DNA from: Sialis fuliginosa
Lineage: Eukaryota > Arthropoda > Insecta > Megaloptera > Sialidae
DNA: 64,000 nucleotides
Direction: 5' to 3'
NCBI GenBank assembly: GCA_961205875.1
Contig: OY540813.1
Coordinates: forward strand, 32,893,001 to 32,957,000
Position 1 is the stretch's first letter, and every line of letters starts with the position of its first letter. Of the stretch, positions 36,170 to 47,541 are shown in pieces. The notes under the pieces were generated by a model. It did not search any database and had not been told where the DNA came from. It saw only the letters and a list, made by a program, of their open reading frames with translations. Made by a program: the position numbers and the translations under genes.

Positions 36170-36418
36170 CTATCTACGCCATATATCTACGACAGTGGTC
36201 CACAGATGCATATTAAAATACTCGCGTGATATGAATTTTAAATAAATTTAATTTTATATACCCCGATGCACCCCCCTGAAAAAAATCCTGCAGGCACCTA
36301 TGTAATATATCAGTGTCCTTAAGTTAAATTAAGACCTTCCTATATCATAAATATAAATATCACTTGTTGATATGAATACATTCCATATGTATTTATCAAA
36401 ACGCAAAACAGTGATAAA

Positions 36419-36422
<4 letters not shown>

Positions 36423-36450
<28 letters not shown>
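36423..36450. repeat. (TA)n microsatellite
   Basis: 28 bp of uninterrupted alternating T/A, just left of a short Penelope-like fragment. Confidence 0.95.
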
Positions 36451-36681
36451 GCTGGTGATGACTTCCGGGTAGCACCGCGCTCCAAGTTGTCCTCTTGACG
36501 ACGTTTCGGTCGAATCCTATCGGCCATTTTCAGGTCTGGTCTAAACTGGGTTCTTTGAACTTCGTTTGTCGACTGACTACCGTTTTGTGCGTTTGCTCTC
36601 GCTTATATACTAGTCGAGCGATGTTCTGATTGGTCGGTGTAGCGTCACGTGTTGTGGTGTTGATGACGTCAGTAGTGTTCG

Positions 36682-36686
<5 letters not shown>
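36451..36686 (-). repeat. GC-rich fragment with hammerhead-like motif between two (TA)n tracts
   Basis: This 236 bp segment lies between TA tracts at both edges and is GC-richer than its surroundings. On the minus strand it has CTGAAAATGGCC...CGACCGAAACGTCG, which resembles decayed hammerhead/Penelope LTR ends seen in many animals. It may be a severely shortened element that used the same TA-rich target as the large array. Confidence 0.4.

Positions 36687-36746
<60 letters not shown>
36687..36746. repeat. (TA)n microsatellite at left edge of Penelope array
   Basis: About 60 bp of TA repeats that join directly to array sequence at 36747. A comparable tract (51093-51142) closes the array on the right. 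Confidence 0.95.
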
Positions 36747-36748
<2 letters not shown>

Positions 36749-37660
36749 TATTCATATATATGACCATCTTGATATTATTTAAATATACCTATTTTGTAGG
36801 GGTTTTTTTTTAGGTCAAAATATTAATTAAAGAACTAAACCAATGTTCAAATCATTTTAATTAATAGCGCTTATTTTAATTTTCAACATTTTTGTCTTCA
36901 TCAGAAATTAATAATTATCCCTATAAGAAATCATAAACATAAGTAAGTAACATAAGCAAATGAACAAGATATTCATAGATATAAACATATTTTTTTTTAC
37001 TTACAATTTAAACAGTAATTAGTGTGACCATATGTATGTAGTAAAAGATGCATATTACATCAAAAAAAATTTTTTTTAAATATTAAAAAGTACCCATTCT
37101 TGTACAAAAGACTAAAAATATGTAAATGTGATATTCAACAGATAAAACAATATATAAAAACAATTTCTTTAAAACATTAAAACTTAAAAATTTAGTTTAA
37201 AAACGTTAAAAATAAATAAAATTCGTATCACATTGTATCACATGTTGAAAAGTATTTATACTAAGATAAAACTTAATTAAACAAGAACCATCAATTGTTT
37301 TTACTTAAAACTAGTTACAAATTTATTATACAAACATGAAAAAAGAAATAAAATTACTAGTGTTTCAATGAAAGAAAAGCACTAGTATTACAAACTTAAT
37401 TATATTTATTACATCTATGGAAAACAAAAATCTTATCTATGTTAAATGTCAATTTTAAGTACAAGGTAACCTAGAAAGAATTTTTTAAAAATTTTAAAAG
37501 GAGAGAAAAAAAGGGAACAAAAACCAACAAAATCAAACTAAAACATATACCTAATCAAACAAAAATGAAAAAAGTTAAAATTAATAGAAAAACCAAAAAA
37601 TGGCATACAATACAAGCAAAAAGAAACGTGGAAAGAAGAAGAAAGAGGAAAAAAGAAAAT
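36747..37660 (-). repeat. Penelope pseudo-LTR A (minus, 3' end)
   Basis: ~890 bp sequence shared by all copies. This one extends about 25 bp past the pseudo-LTR into the first codons of a further ORF before ending in TA repeats, so the tandem once continued or integration stopped there. Confidence 0.85.
36854..36908 (-). ncRNA. Hammerhead-like ribozyme, pseudo-LTR A
   Basis: Same 55 nt motif as at 43841-43895, on the minus strand (coding strand of this copy). The CTGATGA core is 36904-36898. Confidence 0.55.
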
Positions 37661-40331
37661 TTATTTAATTAAATTTAGATATGATTCTTTGAGGTGATTA
37701 AGATTTTCTCTAGAGTTAAGACATTTAGGTTCTTTTAAGATATGTAACGATTCACTAAGTAATCTTTTTTTTAAAATAGGCTGAAAATCTAAAATTTCAA
37801 CATCACCATATTCAACTTCGTGACCAGTCTGTTGTATATGGGTACGAAGTGCAGTAACTTCATTTTTAGCATATTTATGACTGTTGATTCTCTTTTGCAA
37901 GTATTGTTTAGATTGCCCTAAGTAAGAATAATCACAAGAACATTTAAGTTTATAAATAACGTTAGAACATTTCATCTTATCAGTTTTATTTTTTAATTTA
38001 GAAAAAAAAATTTTTGTAGTATACTTATTTTTGTTTATCATTTTTATATTATGTCCAGAAACAACTCTTTTCATTTTTTCAGATAAAATAGGTATATACG
38101 GGAATGAAAAATATATTTGATCATCATAAGAGTAATTGGAATTATCTGCAACAGCCAAACTTTTACTATTTTTATTATGTCCATAAAGTATACTTTTGAG
38201 TCTATTATTTATAGTGTTTTTAAGAAAATTAATGGGATAACCATTTAATAAGAAAATATTGTAAACTTTGTTGAGTATTTGACTTCTATATTTAAAATTA
38301 GTGAATTTAATTGCCCGGTCTAAAATAGCAGTAATAACATTACGTTTATGTTCAATAGAGGAATTAGAATTGTAGTTCAAATATCTAGCAGACCAGGTAG
38401 GTTTAGTATACCATATGGTTTCAACTTTATTATGTTTGTTAACCAAAATTTTTATATCTAAAAAACTAATTTCTCTATTTTGATTTTCAAGTTCATAAGA
38501 AAATTGTAATCTATCATGAAAAGAATTAAAGCTATTGCATAAAGTTTCAATTTTATCCGAAGGTATTGCTGTAATGATGTCATCAACATATCTTTTAAAA
38601 AAAAGGAATCTCATAATCTACATTTTTCAAAACAGACTCTTGTAGTTCGTTCATAATAATATCAGCCAAAACAACAGATAGAGATGAACCCATAGGTGCT
38701 CCATAAATTTGTGAATAAAATTGATTTTTAAACTGGAAATATGACGTATTGCAACAAAATTTCAAACCATCAATAAAATCGTCCTTCTCAATATTAGTGT
38801 ATTTTTTTATTTCTTCCCATTTATTAGTGATAATCTCAATAGTAGTATCGATAGGTATGTTAGTAAACAATGATTTAACATCAAGTGAAATTAATTTATA
38901 TTTATTAGGTATATGAAAATCTTTAATAAATTCATGGAATTCCCAAGAGTCTCTCACGGTATTATTATTAGCAGTAATATTTTTTAAAATATCAGAGAAA
39001 AATTTTGACAATTTTTGTTGTGGGCTATTATATGAAGCAACTATAGGTCTGACAGGATTATTTACTTTATGTAATTTTATCAACCCGTAAATTTGTGGAG
39101 GAGTACTATTATGCACTTTAAGTTGGTTACTCAAATTTTGATCAATATAACCCATTTCATAAAATTTTTGAATAATGTTATTGTTTCTGTTCTGGAAAAT
39201 ATTAGTGGGGTCTTTATGTATTTTAAGATATGTTTCACCATCATTTAACAGCTCATACATTTTATTATCATAATCTACTTTATCAATCAATACGGTTTTA
39301 TTAGTTTTATCAGCACGAATCACTTTGATATTTTCATTCTCCTTAAAAAACTTCCTTGCATCAGAAACATCCTTAATTAGAGAACAATTATATTTATTAT
39401 TCAAAAAATTGTTTTTTTTCATGTTATCCTTGTACTGATTAACATTATATATAAATTTATTTCTAATTAAGTTTTTTTCATTTTCATCTAGGTTGTCAAT
39501 ACCATATTCAAATGAAATAATCATATCATTGATAGGTAGATTATTATTATTATAGGGTAAATTGAAATTTGATCCAAGTTTTAATAAATTGTTAATATTA
39601 TCTGGTATCTTGTTAGAGGTTAAATTAACAACAAAATTCTCCTCATTGTGTTTAAGAGGGTTAAATTCAATATCTATTGGTAGCTTACAATTATATTTGT
39701 TATTATATTTAGAAACATGGTTATTACTTATTATTAAATTTCTATTTTTATTATTATTATAGTTATCTACTATCTGTTTAGAACTATTGATACAATTATT
39801 AATATATTGATTTTCATTAACCATGGCTTCAGACTTCAATTTATTAAATTTATTAATGACAACATTAAATGATTTATAATAAGTAAATTGATAAATAGAA
39901 CTTTCAATGAAAAAAACTTGTTGTAAATCAGATATAGTGAGATATTGTTTTAGCAAACTATGACATTCATTAATACAATTTTTGTTATTTTTTAAATTAC
40001 TAAAGGTTTCTGAAATTAACAGATTTAATAGCTTGTACTTAAAATTATTTAAAATATTGTTATATCTATGTTTATTGCTATTATTACTTAAAGAAATAAA
40101 GTTTTTTTTATTATCAAATTTACTATTCATAAATTTAGGAAAAAGATTATTCTTTTTACAACTTATAAGGAAAAATTTTTTTATATCTAGTCTTGCCTTT
40201 GTACTATATAATTTTCTTACTTGTTTCATTCTATCTTGGATGTCTTCATTTTTATATTTGTTGAGTAGAGAGTTCATATTACACTTATCATCCCCAGTGT
40301 TTTTTATATTAGTATTCATATATATGACCAT
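37661..40331 (-). pseudogene. Penelope-like RT + GIY-YIG endonuclease, copy 1 (one frameshift)
   Basis: Same protein as 43981-46650, read on the minus strand in two pieces: 40331-38595 (N-terminal region and RT through motif B) and 38614-37661 (YVDD onward through GIY-YIG). The break is a homopolymer of eight A/T at about 38596-38603 where the intact copy has seven. All domains and key residues are otherwise kept. This may be a genuine inactivating slip or a consensus error of the assembly. Confidence 0.9.
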
Positions 40332-41194
40332 CTTGATATTATTTAAATATACCTATTTTGTAGGGGTTTTTTTTAGGTCAAAATATTAATTAAAGAACTA
40401 AACCAATGTTCAAATCATTTTAATTAATAGCGCTTATTTTAATTTTCAACATTTTTGTCTTCATCAGAAATTAATAATTATCCCTATAAGAAATCATAAA
40501 CATAAGTAAGTAACATAAGCAAATGAACAAGATATTCATAGATATAAACATATTTTTTTTACTTACAATTTAAACAGTAATTAGTGTGACCATATGTATG
40601 TAGTAAAAGATGCATATTACATCAAAAAAAATTTTTTTTAAATATTAAAAAGTACCCATTCTTGTACAAAAGACTAAAAATATGTAAATGTGATATTCAA
40701 CAGATAAAACAATATATAAAAACAATTTCTTTAAAACATTAAAACTTAAAAATTTAGTTTAAAAACGTTAAAAATAAATAAAATTCGTATCACATTGTAT
40801 CACATGTTGAAAAGTATTTATACTAAGATAAAACTTAATTAAACAAGAACCATCAATTGTTTTTACTTAAAACTAGTTACAAATTTATTATACAAACATG
40901 AAAAAAGAAATAAAATTACTAGTGTTTCAATGAAAGAAAAGCACTAGTATTACAAACTTAATTATATTTATTACATCTATGGAAAACAAAAATCTTATCT
41001 ATGTTAAATGTCAATTTTAAGTACAAGGTAACCTAGAAAGAATTTTTTAAAAATTTTAAAAGGAGAGAAAAAAAGGGAACAAAAACCAACAAAATCAAAC
41101 TAAAACATATACCTAATCAAACAAAAATGAAAAAAGTTAAAATTAATAGAAAAACCAAAAAATGGCATACAATACAAGCAAAAAGAAACGTGGA
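40332..41194 (-). repeat. Penelope pseudo-LTR B (minus, 5' end of copy 1)
   Basis: Reverse complement of the pseudo-LTRs at 43090-43980 and elsewhere. It stops about 30 bp short of full length at AAACGTGGA, where it is joined to the inverted plus-strand copy. Confidence 0.85.
40417..40471 (-). ncRNA. Hammerhead-like ribozyme, pseudo-LTR B
   Basis: Copy of the 55 nt motif on the minus strand. The CTGATGA core is at 40467-40461, about 90-140 nt upstream of the copy 1 ATG. Confidence 0.55.
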
Positions 41195-43089
41195 ATATAA
41201 TAATAATAATCTACCTATCAATGATATGATTATTTCATTTGAATATGGTATTGACAACCTAGATGAAAATGAAAAAAACTTAATTAGAAATAAATTTATA
41301 TATAATGTTAATCAGTACAAGGATAACATGAAAAAAAACAATTTTTTGAATAATAAATATAATTGTTCTCTAATTAAGGATGTTTCTGATGCAAGGAAGT
41401 TTTTTAAGGAGAATGAAAATATCAAAGTGATTCGTGCTGATAAAACTAATAAAACCGTATTGATTGATAAAGTAGATTATGATAATAAAATGTATGAGCT
41501 GTTAAATGATGGTGAAACATATCTTAAAATACATAAAGACCCCACTAATATTTTCCAGAACAGAAACAATAACATTATTCAAAAATTTTATGAAATGGGT
41601 TATATTGATCAAAATTTGAGTAACCAACTTAAAGTGCATAATAGTACTCCTCCACAAATTTACGGGTTGATAAAATTACATAAAGTAAATAATCCTGTCA
41701 GACCTATAGTTGCTTCATATAATAGCCCACAACAAAAATTGTCAAAATTTTTCTCTGATATTTTAAAAAATATTACTGCTAATAATAATACCGTGAGAGA
41801 CTCTTGGGAATTCCATGAATTTATTAAAGATTTTCATATACCTAATAAATATAAATTAATTTCACTTGATGTTAAATCATTGTTTACTAACATACCTATC
41901 GATACTACTATTGAGATTATCACTAATAAATGGGAAGAAATAAAAAAATACACTAATATTGAGAAGGACGATTTTATTGATGGTTTGAAATTTTGTTGCA
42001 ATACGTCATATTTCCAGTTTAAAAATCAATTTTATTCACAAATTTATGGAGCACCTATGGGTTCATCTCTATCTGTTGTTTTGGCTGATATTATTATGAA
42101 CGAACTACAAGAGTCTGTTTTGAAAAATGTAGATTATGAGATTCCTTTTTTTAAAAGATATGTTGATGACATCATTACAGCAATACCTTCGGATAAAATT
42201 GAAACTTTATGCAATAGCTTTAATTCTTTTCATGATAGATTACAATTTTCTTATGAACTTGAAAATCAAAATAGAGAAATTAGTTTTTTAGATATAAAAA
42301 TTTTGGTTAACAAACATAATAAAGTTGAAACCATATGGTATACTAAACCTACCTGGTCTGCTAGATATTTGAACTACAATTCTAATTCCTCTATTGAACA
42401 TAAACGTAATGTTATTACTGCTATTTTAGACCGGGCAATTAAATTCACTAATTTTAAATATAGAAGTCAAATACTCAACAAAGTTTACAATATTTTCTTA
42501 TTAAATGGTTATCCCATTAATTTTCTTAAAAACACTATAAATAATAGACTCAAAAGTATACTTTATGGACATAATAAAAATAGTAAAAGTTTGGCTGTTG
42601 CAGATAATTCCAATTACTCTTATGATGATCAAATATATTTTTCATTCCCGTATATACCTATTTTATCTGAAAAAATGAAAAGAGTTGTTTCTGGACATAA
42701 TATAAAAATGATAAACAAAAATAAGTATACTACAAAAATTTTTTTTTTCTAAATTAAAAAATAAAACTGATAAGATGAAATGTTCTAACGTTATTTATAA
42801 ACTTAAATGTTCTTGTGATTATTCTTACTTAGGGCAATCTAAACAATACTTGCAAAAGAGAATCAACAGTCATAAATATGCTAAAAATGAAGTTACTGCA
42901 CTTCGTACCCATATACAACAGACTGGTCACGAAGTTGAATATGGTGATGTTGAAATTTTAGATTTTCAGCCTATTTTAAAAAAAAGATTACTTAGTGAAT
43001 CGTTACATATCTTAAAAGAACCTAAATGTCTTAACTCTAGAGAAAATCTTAATCACCTCAAAGAATCATATCTAAATTTAATTAAATAA
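41127..43089 (+). pseudogene. Penelope-like RT + GIY-YIG, copy 2: 5'-truncated, chimeric start, frameshift
   Basis: From 41195 the sequence matches the intact protein from residue 260 (YNNNNLPINDM) onward. The 259 N-terminal residues are gone. Upstream, the frame runs on into the antisense strand of pseudo-LTR B and gains an ATG at 41127, which gives 23 novel residues (MKKVKINRKTKKWHTIQAKR...) fused in frame. The RT motifs (DVKSLFTNIP, GAPMGSS, YVDD) are intact. A T10 run near 42739-42748 (T9 in the intact copy) shifts the frame, and the GIY-YIG part continues as 42775-43089. Without the frameshift it would be an N-truncated RT-endonuclease. Confidence 0.9.
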
Positions 43090-43980
43090 ATTTTCTTTTT
43101 TCCTCTTTTTTCTTCTTTCCACGTTTCTTTTTGCTTGTATTGTATGCCATTTTTTGGTTTTTCTATTAATTTTAACTTTTTTCATTTTTGTTTGATTAGG
43201 TATATGTTTTAGTTTGATTTTGTTGGTTTTTGTTCCCTTTTTTTCTCTCCTTTTAAAATTTTTAAAAAATTCTTTCTAGGTTACCTTGTACTTAAAATTG
43301 ACATTTAACATAGATAAGATTTTTGTTTTCCATAGATGTAATAAATATAATTAAGTTTGTAATACTAGTGCTTTTCTTTCATTGAAACACTAGTAATTTT
43401 ATTTCTTTTTTCATGTTTGTATAATAAATTTGTAACTAGTTTTAAGTAAAAACAATTGATGGTTCTTGTTTAATTAAGTTTTATCTTAGTATAAATACTT
43501 TTCAACATGTGATACAATGTGATACGAATTTTATTTATTTTTAACGTTTTTAAACTAAATTTTTAAGTTTTAATGTTTTAAAGAAATTGTTTTTATATAT
43601 TGTTTTATCTGTTGAATATCACATTTACATATTTTTAGTCTTTTGTACAAGAATGGGTACTTTTTAATATTTAAAAAAAATTTTTTTTGATGTAATATGC
43701 ATCTTTTACTACATACATATGGTCACACTAATTACTGTTTAAATTGTAAGTAAAAAAAATATGTTTATATCTATGAATATCTTGTTCATTTGCTTATGTT
43801 ACTTACTTATGTTTATGATTTCTTATAGGGATAATTATTAATTTCTGATGAAGACAAAAATGTTGAAAATTAAAATAAGCGCTATTAATTAAAATGATTT
43901 GAACATTGGTTTAGTTCTTTAATTAATATTTTGACCTAAAAAAAACCCCTACAAAATAGGTATATTTAAATAATATCAAG
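43090..43980 (+). repeat. Penelope pseudo-LTR C
   Basis: 891 bp between the copy 2 stop and the copy 3 ATG, repeated at 46651-47541 and 50213-51092. It holds a hammerhead-like motif near its 3' end. It would serve as 3' UTR of one copy and promoter/leader of the next. Confidence 0.9.
43841..43895 (+). ncRNA. Hammerhead-like ribozyme, pseudo-LTR C
   Basis: Stem I strand ATTT (43841-43844), CTGATGA core (43845-43851), a short bulged stem II (ACA/TGT with A-loop), GAA (43865-43867), stem III AATTAA/TTAATT (43868-43873 with 43885-43890). The predicted cleavage follows A43891, and stem I partner AAAT is 43892-43895. Core bases are complete. Stem I has only four contiguous pairs, so activity is uncertain and may need tandem (dimeric) context. 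Type I hammerheads in Penelope LTRs are established. Confidence 0.6.
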
Positions 43981-46650
43981 ATGGTCATATATATGAATAC
44001 TAATATAAAAAACACTGGGGATGATAAGTGTAATATGAACTCTCTACTCAACAAATATAAAAATGAAGACATCCAAGATAGAATGAAACAAGTAAGAAAA
44101 TTATATAGTACAAAGGCAAGACTAGATATAAAAAAATTTTTCCTTATAAGTTGTAAAAAGAATAATCTTTTTCCTAAATTTATGAATAGTAAATTTGATA
44201 ATAAAAAAAACTTTATTTCTTTAAGTAATAATAGCAATAAACATAGATATAACAATATTTTAAATAATTTTAAGTACAAGCTATTAAATCTGTTAATTTC
44301 AGAAACCTTTAGTAATTTAAAAAATAACAAAAATTGTATTAATGAATGTCATAGTTTGCTAAAACAATATCTCACTATATCTGATTTACAACAAGTTTTT
44401 TTCATTGAAAGTTCTATTTATCAATTTACTTATTATAAATCATTTAATGTTGTCATTAATAAATTTAATAAATTGAAGTCTGAAGCCATGGTTAATGAAA
44501 ATCAATATATTAATAATTGTATCAATAGTTCTAAACAGATAGTAGATAACTATAATAATAATAAAAATAGAAATTTAATAATAAGTAATAACCATGTTTC
44601 TAAATATAATAACAAATATAATTGTAAGCTACCAATAGATATTGAATTTAACCCTCTTAAACACAATGAGGAGAATTTTGTTGTTAATTTAACCTCTAAC
44701 AAGATACCAGATAATATTAACAATTTATTAAAACTTGGATCAAATTTCAATTTACCCTATAATAATAATAATCTACCTATCAATGATATGATTATTTCAT
44801 TTGAATATGGTATTGACAACCTAGATGAAAATGAAAAAAACTTAATTAGAAATAAATTTATATATAATGTTAATCAGTACAAGGATAACATGAAAAAAAA
44901 CAATTTTTTGAATAATAAATATAATTGTTCTCTAATTAAGGATGTTTCTGATGCAAGGAAGTTTTTTAAGGAGAATGAAAATATCAAAGTGATTCGTGCT
45001 GATAAAACTAATAAAACCGTATTGATTGATAAAGTAGATTATGATAATAAAATGTATGAGCTGTTAAATGATGGTGAAACATATCTTAAAATACATAAAG
45101 ACCCCACTAATATTTTCCAGAACAGAAACAATAACATTATTCAAAAATTTTATGAAATGGGTTATATTGATCAAAATTTGAGTAACCAACTTAAAGTGCA
45201 TAATAGTACTCCTCCACAAATTTACGGGTTGATAAAATTACATAAAGTAAATAATCCTGTCAGACCTATAGTTGCTTCATATAATAGCCCACAACAAAAA
45301 TTGTCAAAATTTTTCTCTGATATTTTAAAAAATATTACTGCTAATAATAATACCGTGAGAGACTCTTGGGAATTCCATGAATTTATTAAAGATTTTCATA
45401 TACCTAATAAATATAAATTAATTTCACTTGATGTTAAATCATTGTTTACTAACATACCTATCGATACTACTATTGAGATTATCACTAATAAATGGGAAGA
45501 AATAAAAAAATACACTAATATTGAGAAGGACGATTTTATTGATGGTTTGAAATTTTGTTGCAATACGTCATATTTCCAGTTTAAAAATCAATTTTATTCA
45601 CAAATTTATGGAGCACCTATGGGTTCATCTCTATCTGTTGTTTTGGCTGATATTATTATGAACGAACTACAAGAGTCTGTTTTGAAAAATGTAGATTATG
45701 AGATTCCTTTTTTTAAAAGATATGTTGATGACATCATTACAGCAATACCTTCGGATAAAATTGAAACTTTATGCAATAGCTTTAATTCTTTTCATGATAG
45801 ATTACAATTTTCTTATGAACTTGAAAATCAAAATAGAGAAATTAGTTTTTTAGATATAAAAATTTTGGTTAACAAACATAATAAAGTTGAAACCATATGG
45901 TATACTAAACCTACCTGGTCTGCTAGATATTTGAACTACAATTCTAATTCCTCTATTGAACATAAACGTAATGTTATTACTGCTATTTTAGACCGGGCAA
46001 TTAAATTCACTAATTTTAAATATAGAAGTCAAATACTCAACAAAGTTTACAATATTTTCTTATTAAATGGTTATCCCATTAATTTTCTTAAAAACACTAT
46101 AAATAATAGACTCAAAAGTATACTTTATGGACATAATAAAAATAGTAAAAGTTTGGCTGTTGCAGATAATTCCAATTACTCTTATGATGATCAAATATAT
46201 TTTTCATTCCCGTATATACCTATTTTATCTGAAAAAATGAAAAGAGTTGTTTCTGGACATAATATAAAAATGATAAACAAAAATAAGTATACTACAAAAA
46301 TTTTTTTTTCTAAATTAAAAAATAAAACTGATAAGATGAAATGTTCTAACGTTATTTATAAACTTAAATGTTCTTGTGATTATTCTTACTTAGGGCAATC
46401 TAAACAATACTTGCAAAAGAGAATCAACAGTCATAAATATGCTAAAAATGAAGTTACTGCACTTCGTACCCATATACAACAGACTGGTCACGAAGTTGAA
46501 TATGGTGATGTTGAAATTTTAGATTTTCAGCCTATTTTAAAAAAAAGATTACTTAGTGAATCGTTACATATCTTAAAAGAACCTAAATGTCTTAACTCTA
46601 GAGAAAATCTTAATCACCTCAAAGAATCATATCTAAATTTAATTAAATAA
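43981..46650 (+). CDS. Penelope-like reverse transcriptase with GIY-YIG endonuclease (intact)
   Basis: 889 codons, the only uninterrupted retroelement protein in the window. Residues 1-330 are a Lys/Asn-rich N-terminal region with no recognised fold. The RT follows: VIRADKTNKTVLIDK (337-351), QIYGLIKLHKVNNPVRPIVA (413-432), motif A ISLDVKSLFTNIP (catalytic D484), motif B GAPMGSS (544-550) and catalytic YVDD (581-584). The C-terminal GIY-YIG nuclease starts at NVIYKLKC (790-797), with YLGQSKQYLQKR (803-814) and a likely catalytic Glu near 860. This RT/GIY-YIG order defines canonical endonuclease-bearing Penelope elements, which reverse-transcribe RNA at a nicked chromosomal target. Length is near that of known members. 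The ATG follows a pseudo-LTR; no intron seen. Confidence 0.95.
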   Translation: MVIYMNTNIKNTGDDKCNMNSLLNKYKNEDIQDRMKQVRKLYSTKARLDIKKFFLISCKKNNLFPKFMNSKFDNKKNFISLSNNSNKHRYNNILNNFKYKLLNLLISETFSNLKNNKNCINECHSLLKQYLTISDLQQVFFIESSIYQFTYYKSFNVVINKFNKLKSEAMVNENQYINNCINSSKQIVDNYNNNKNRNLIISNNHVSKYNNKYNCKLPIDIEFNPLKHNEENFVVNLTSNKIPDNINNLLKLGSNFNLPYNNNNLPINDMIISFEYGIDNLDENEKNLIRNKFIYNVNQYKDNMKKNNFLNNKYNCSLIKDVSDARKFFKENENIKVIRADKTNKTVLIDKVDYDNKMYELLNDGETYLKIHKDPTNIFQNRNNNIIQKFYEMGYIDQNLSNQLKVHNSTPPQIYGLIKLHKVNNPVRPIVASYNSPQQKLSKFFSDILKNITANNNTVRDSWEFHEFIKDFHIPNKYKLISLDVKSLFTNIPIDTTIEIITNKWEEIKKYTNIEKDDFIDGLKFCCNTSYFQFKNQFYSQIYGAPMGSSLSVVLADIIMNELQESVLKNVDYEIPFFKRYVDDIITAIPSDKIETLCNSFNSFHDRLQFSYELENQNREISFLDIKILVNKHNKVETIWYTKPTWSARYLNYNSNSSIEHKRNVITAILDRAIKFTNFKYRSQILNKVYNIFLLNGYPINFLKNTINNRLKSILYGHNKNSKSLAVADNSNYSYDDQIYFSFPYIPILSEKMKRVVSGHNIKMINKNKYTTKIFFSKLKNKTDKMKCSNVIYKLKCSCDYSYLGQSKQYLQKRINSHKYAKNEVTALRTHIQQTGHEVEYGDVEILDFQPILKKRLLSESLHILKEPKCLNSRENLNHLKESYLNLIK

Positions 46651-47541
46651 ATTTTCTTTTTTCCTCTTTTTTCTTCTTTCCACGTTTCTTTTTGCTTGTA
46701 TTGTATGCCATTTTTTGGTTTTTCTATTAATTTTAACTTTTTTCATTTTTGTTTGATTAGGTATATGTTTTAGTTTGATTTTGTTGGTTTTTGTTCCCTT
46801 TTTTTCTCTCCTTTTAAAATTTTTAAAAAATTCTTTCTAGGTTACCTTGTACTTAAAATTGACATTTAACATAGATAAGATTTTTGTTTTCCATAGATGT
46901 AATAAATATAATTAAGTTTGTAATACTAGTGCTTTTCTTTCATTGAAACACTAGTAATTTTATTTCTTTTTTCATGTTTGTATAATAAATTTGTAACTAG
47001 TTTTAAGTAAAAACAATTGATGGTTCTTGTTTAATTAAGTTTTATCTTAGTATAAATACTTTTCAACATGTGATACAATGTGATACGAATTTTATTTATT
47101 TTTAACGTTTTTAAACTAAATTTTTAAGTTTTAATGTTTTAAAGAAATTGTTTTTATATATTGTTTTATCTGTTGAATATCACATTTACATATTTTTAGT
47201 CTTTTGTACAAGAATGGGTACTTTTTAATATTTAAAAAAAATTTTTTTTGATGTAATATGCATCTTTTACTACATACATATGGTCACACTAATTACTGTT
47301 TAAATTGTAAGTAAAAAAAATATGTTTATATCTATGAATATCTTGTTCATTTGCTTATGTTACTTACTTATGTTTATGATTTCTTATAGGGATAATTATT
47401 AATTTCTGATGAAGACAAAAATGTTGAAAATTAAAATAAGCGCTATTAATTAAAATGATTTGAACATTGGTTTAGTTCTTTAATTAATATTTTGACCTAA
47501 AAAAAACCCCTACAAAATAGGTATATTTAAATAATATCAAG
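46651..47541 (+). repeat. Penelope pseudo-LTR D
   Basis: 891 bp copy of pseudo-LTR C between ORF copies 3 and 4. With the ORF it makes the 3561 bp tandem unit. Confidence 0.9.
47402..47456 (+). ncRNA. Hammerhead-like ribozyme, pseudo-LTR D
   Basis: Identical to 43841-43895, offset by exactly 3561 bp. Self-cleavage here and at the previous site would release unit-length RNA from a tandem transcript. Confidence 0.6.

Larger units (their letters stand above)
34603..36181. mobile_element. TIR-bounded insertion (TGGCGTAGATAG ends)
   Basis: TGGCGTAGATAG at 34603-34614 is mirrored by CTATCTACGCCA at 36170-36181. Both ends are followed inward by a run of G or C (GGGGGGTGATTAAGATGATC...; ...TCATATCGCCCCCCATCG). 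CAGTGG occurs outside both ends, and the flanks share CCACAGA, so the ends may be a few bases off. A ~720 bp LTR lies inside. No transposase. Confidence 0.5.

Noticed and set aside
36451..36686. Functional hammerhead ribozyme in the GC-rich fragment
   Set aside because: The core heptamer is CTGAAAA rather than CTGATGA and stems could not be completed. Kept only as a decayed resemblance.
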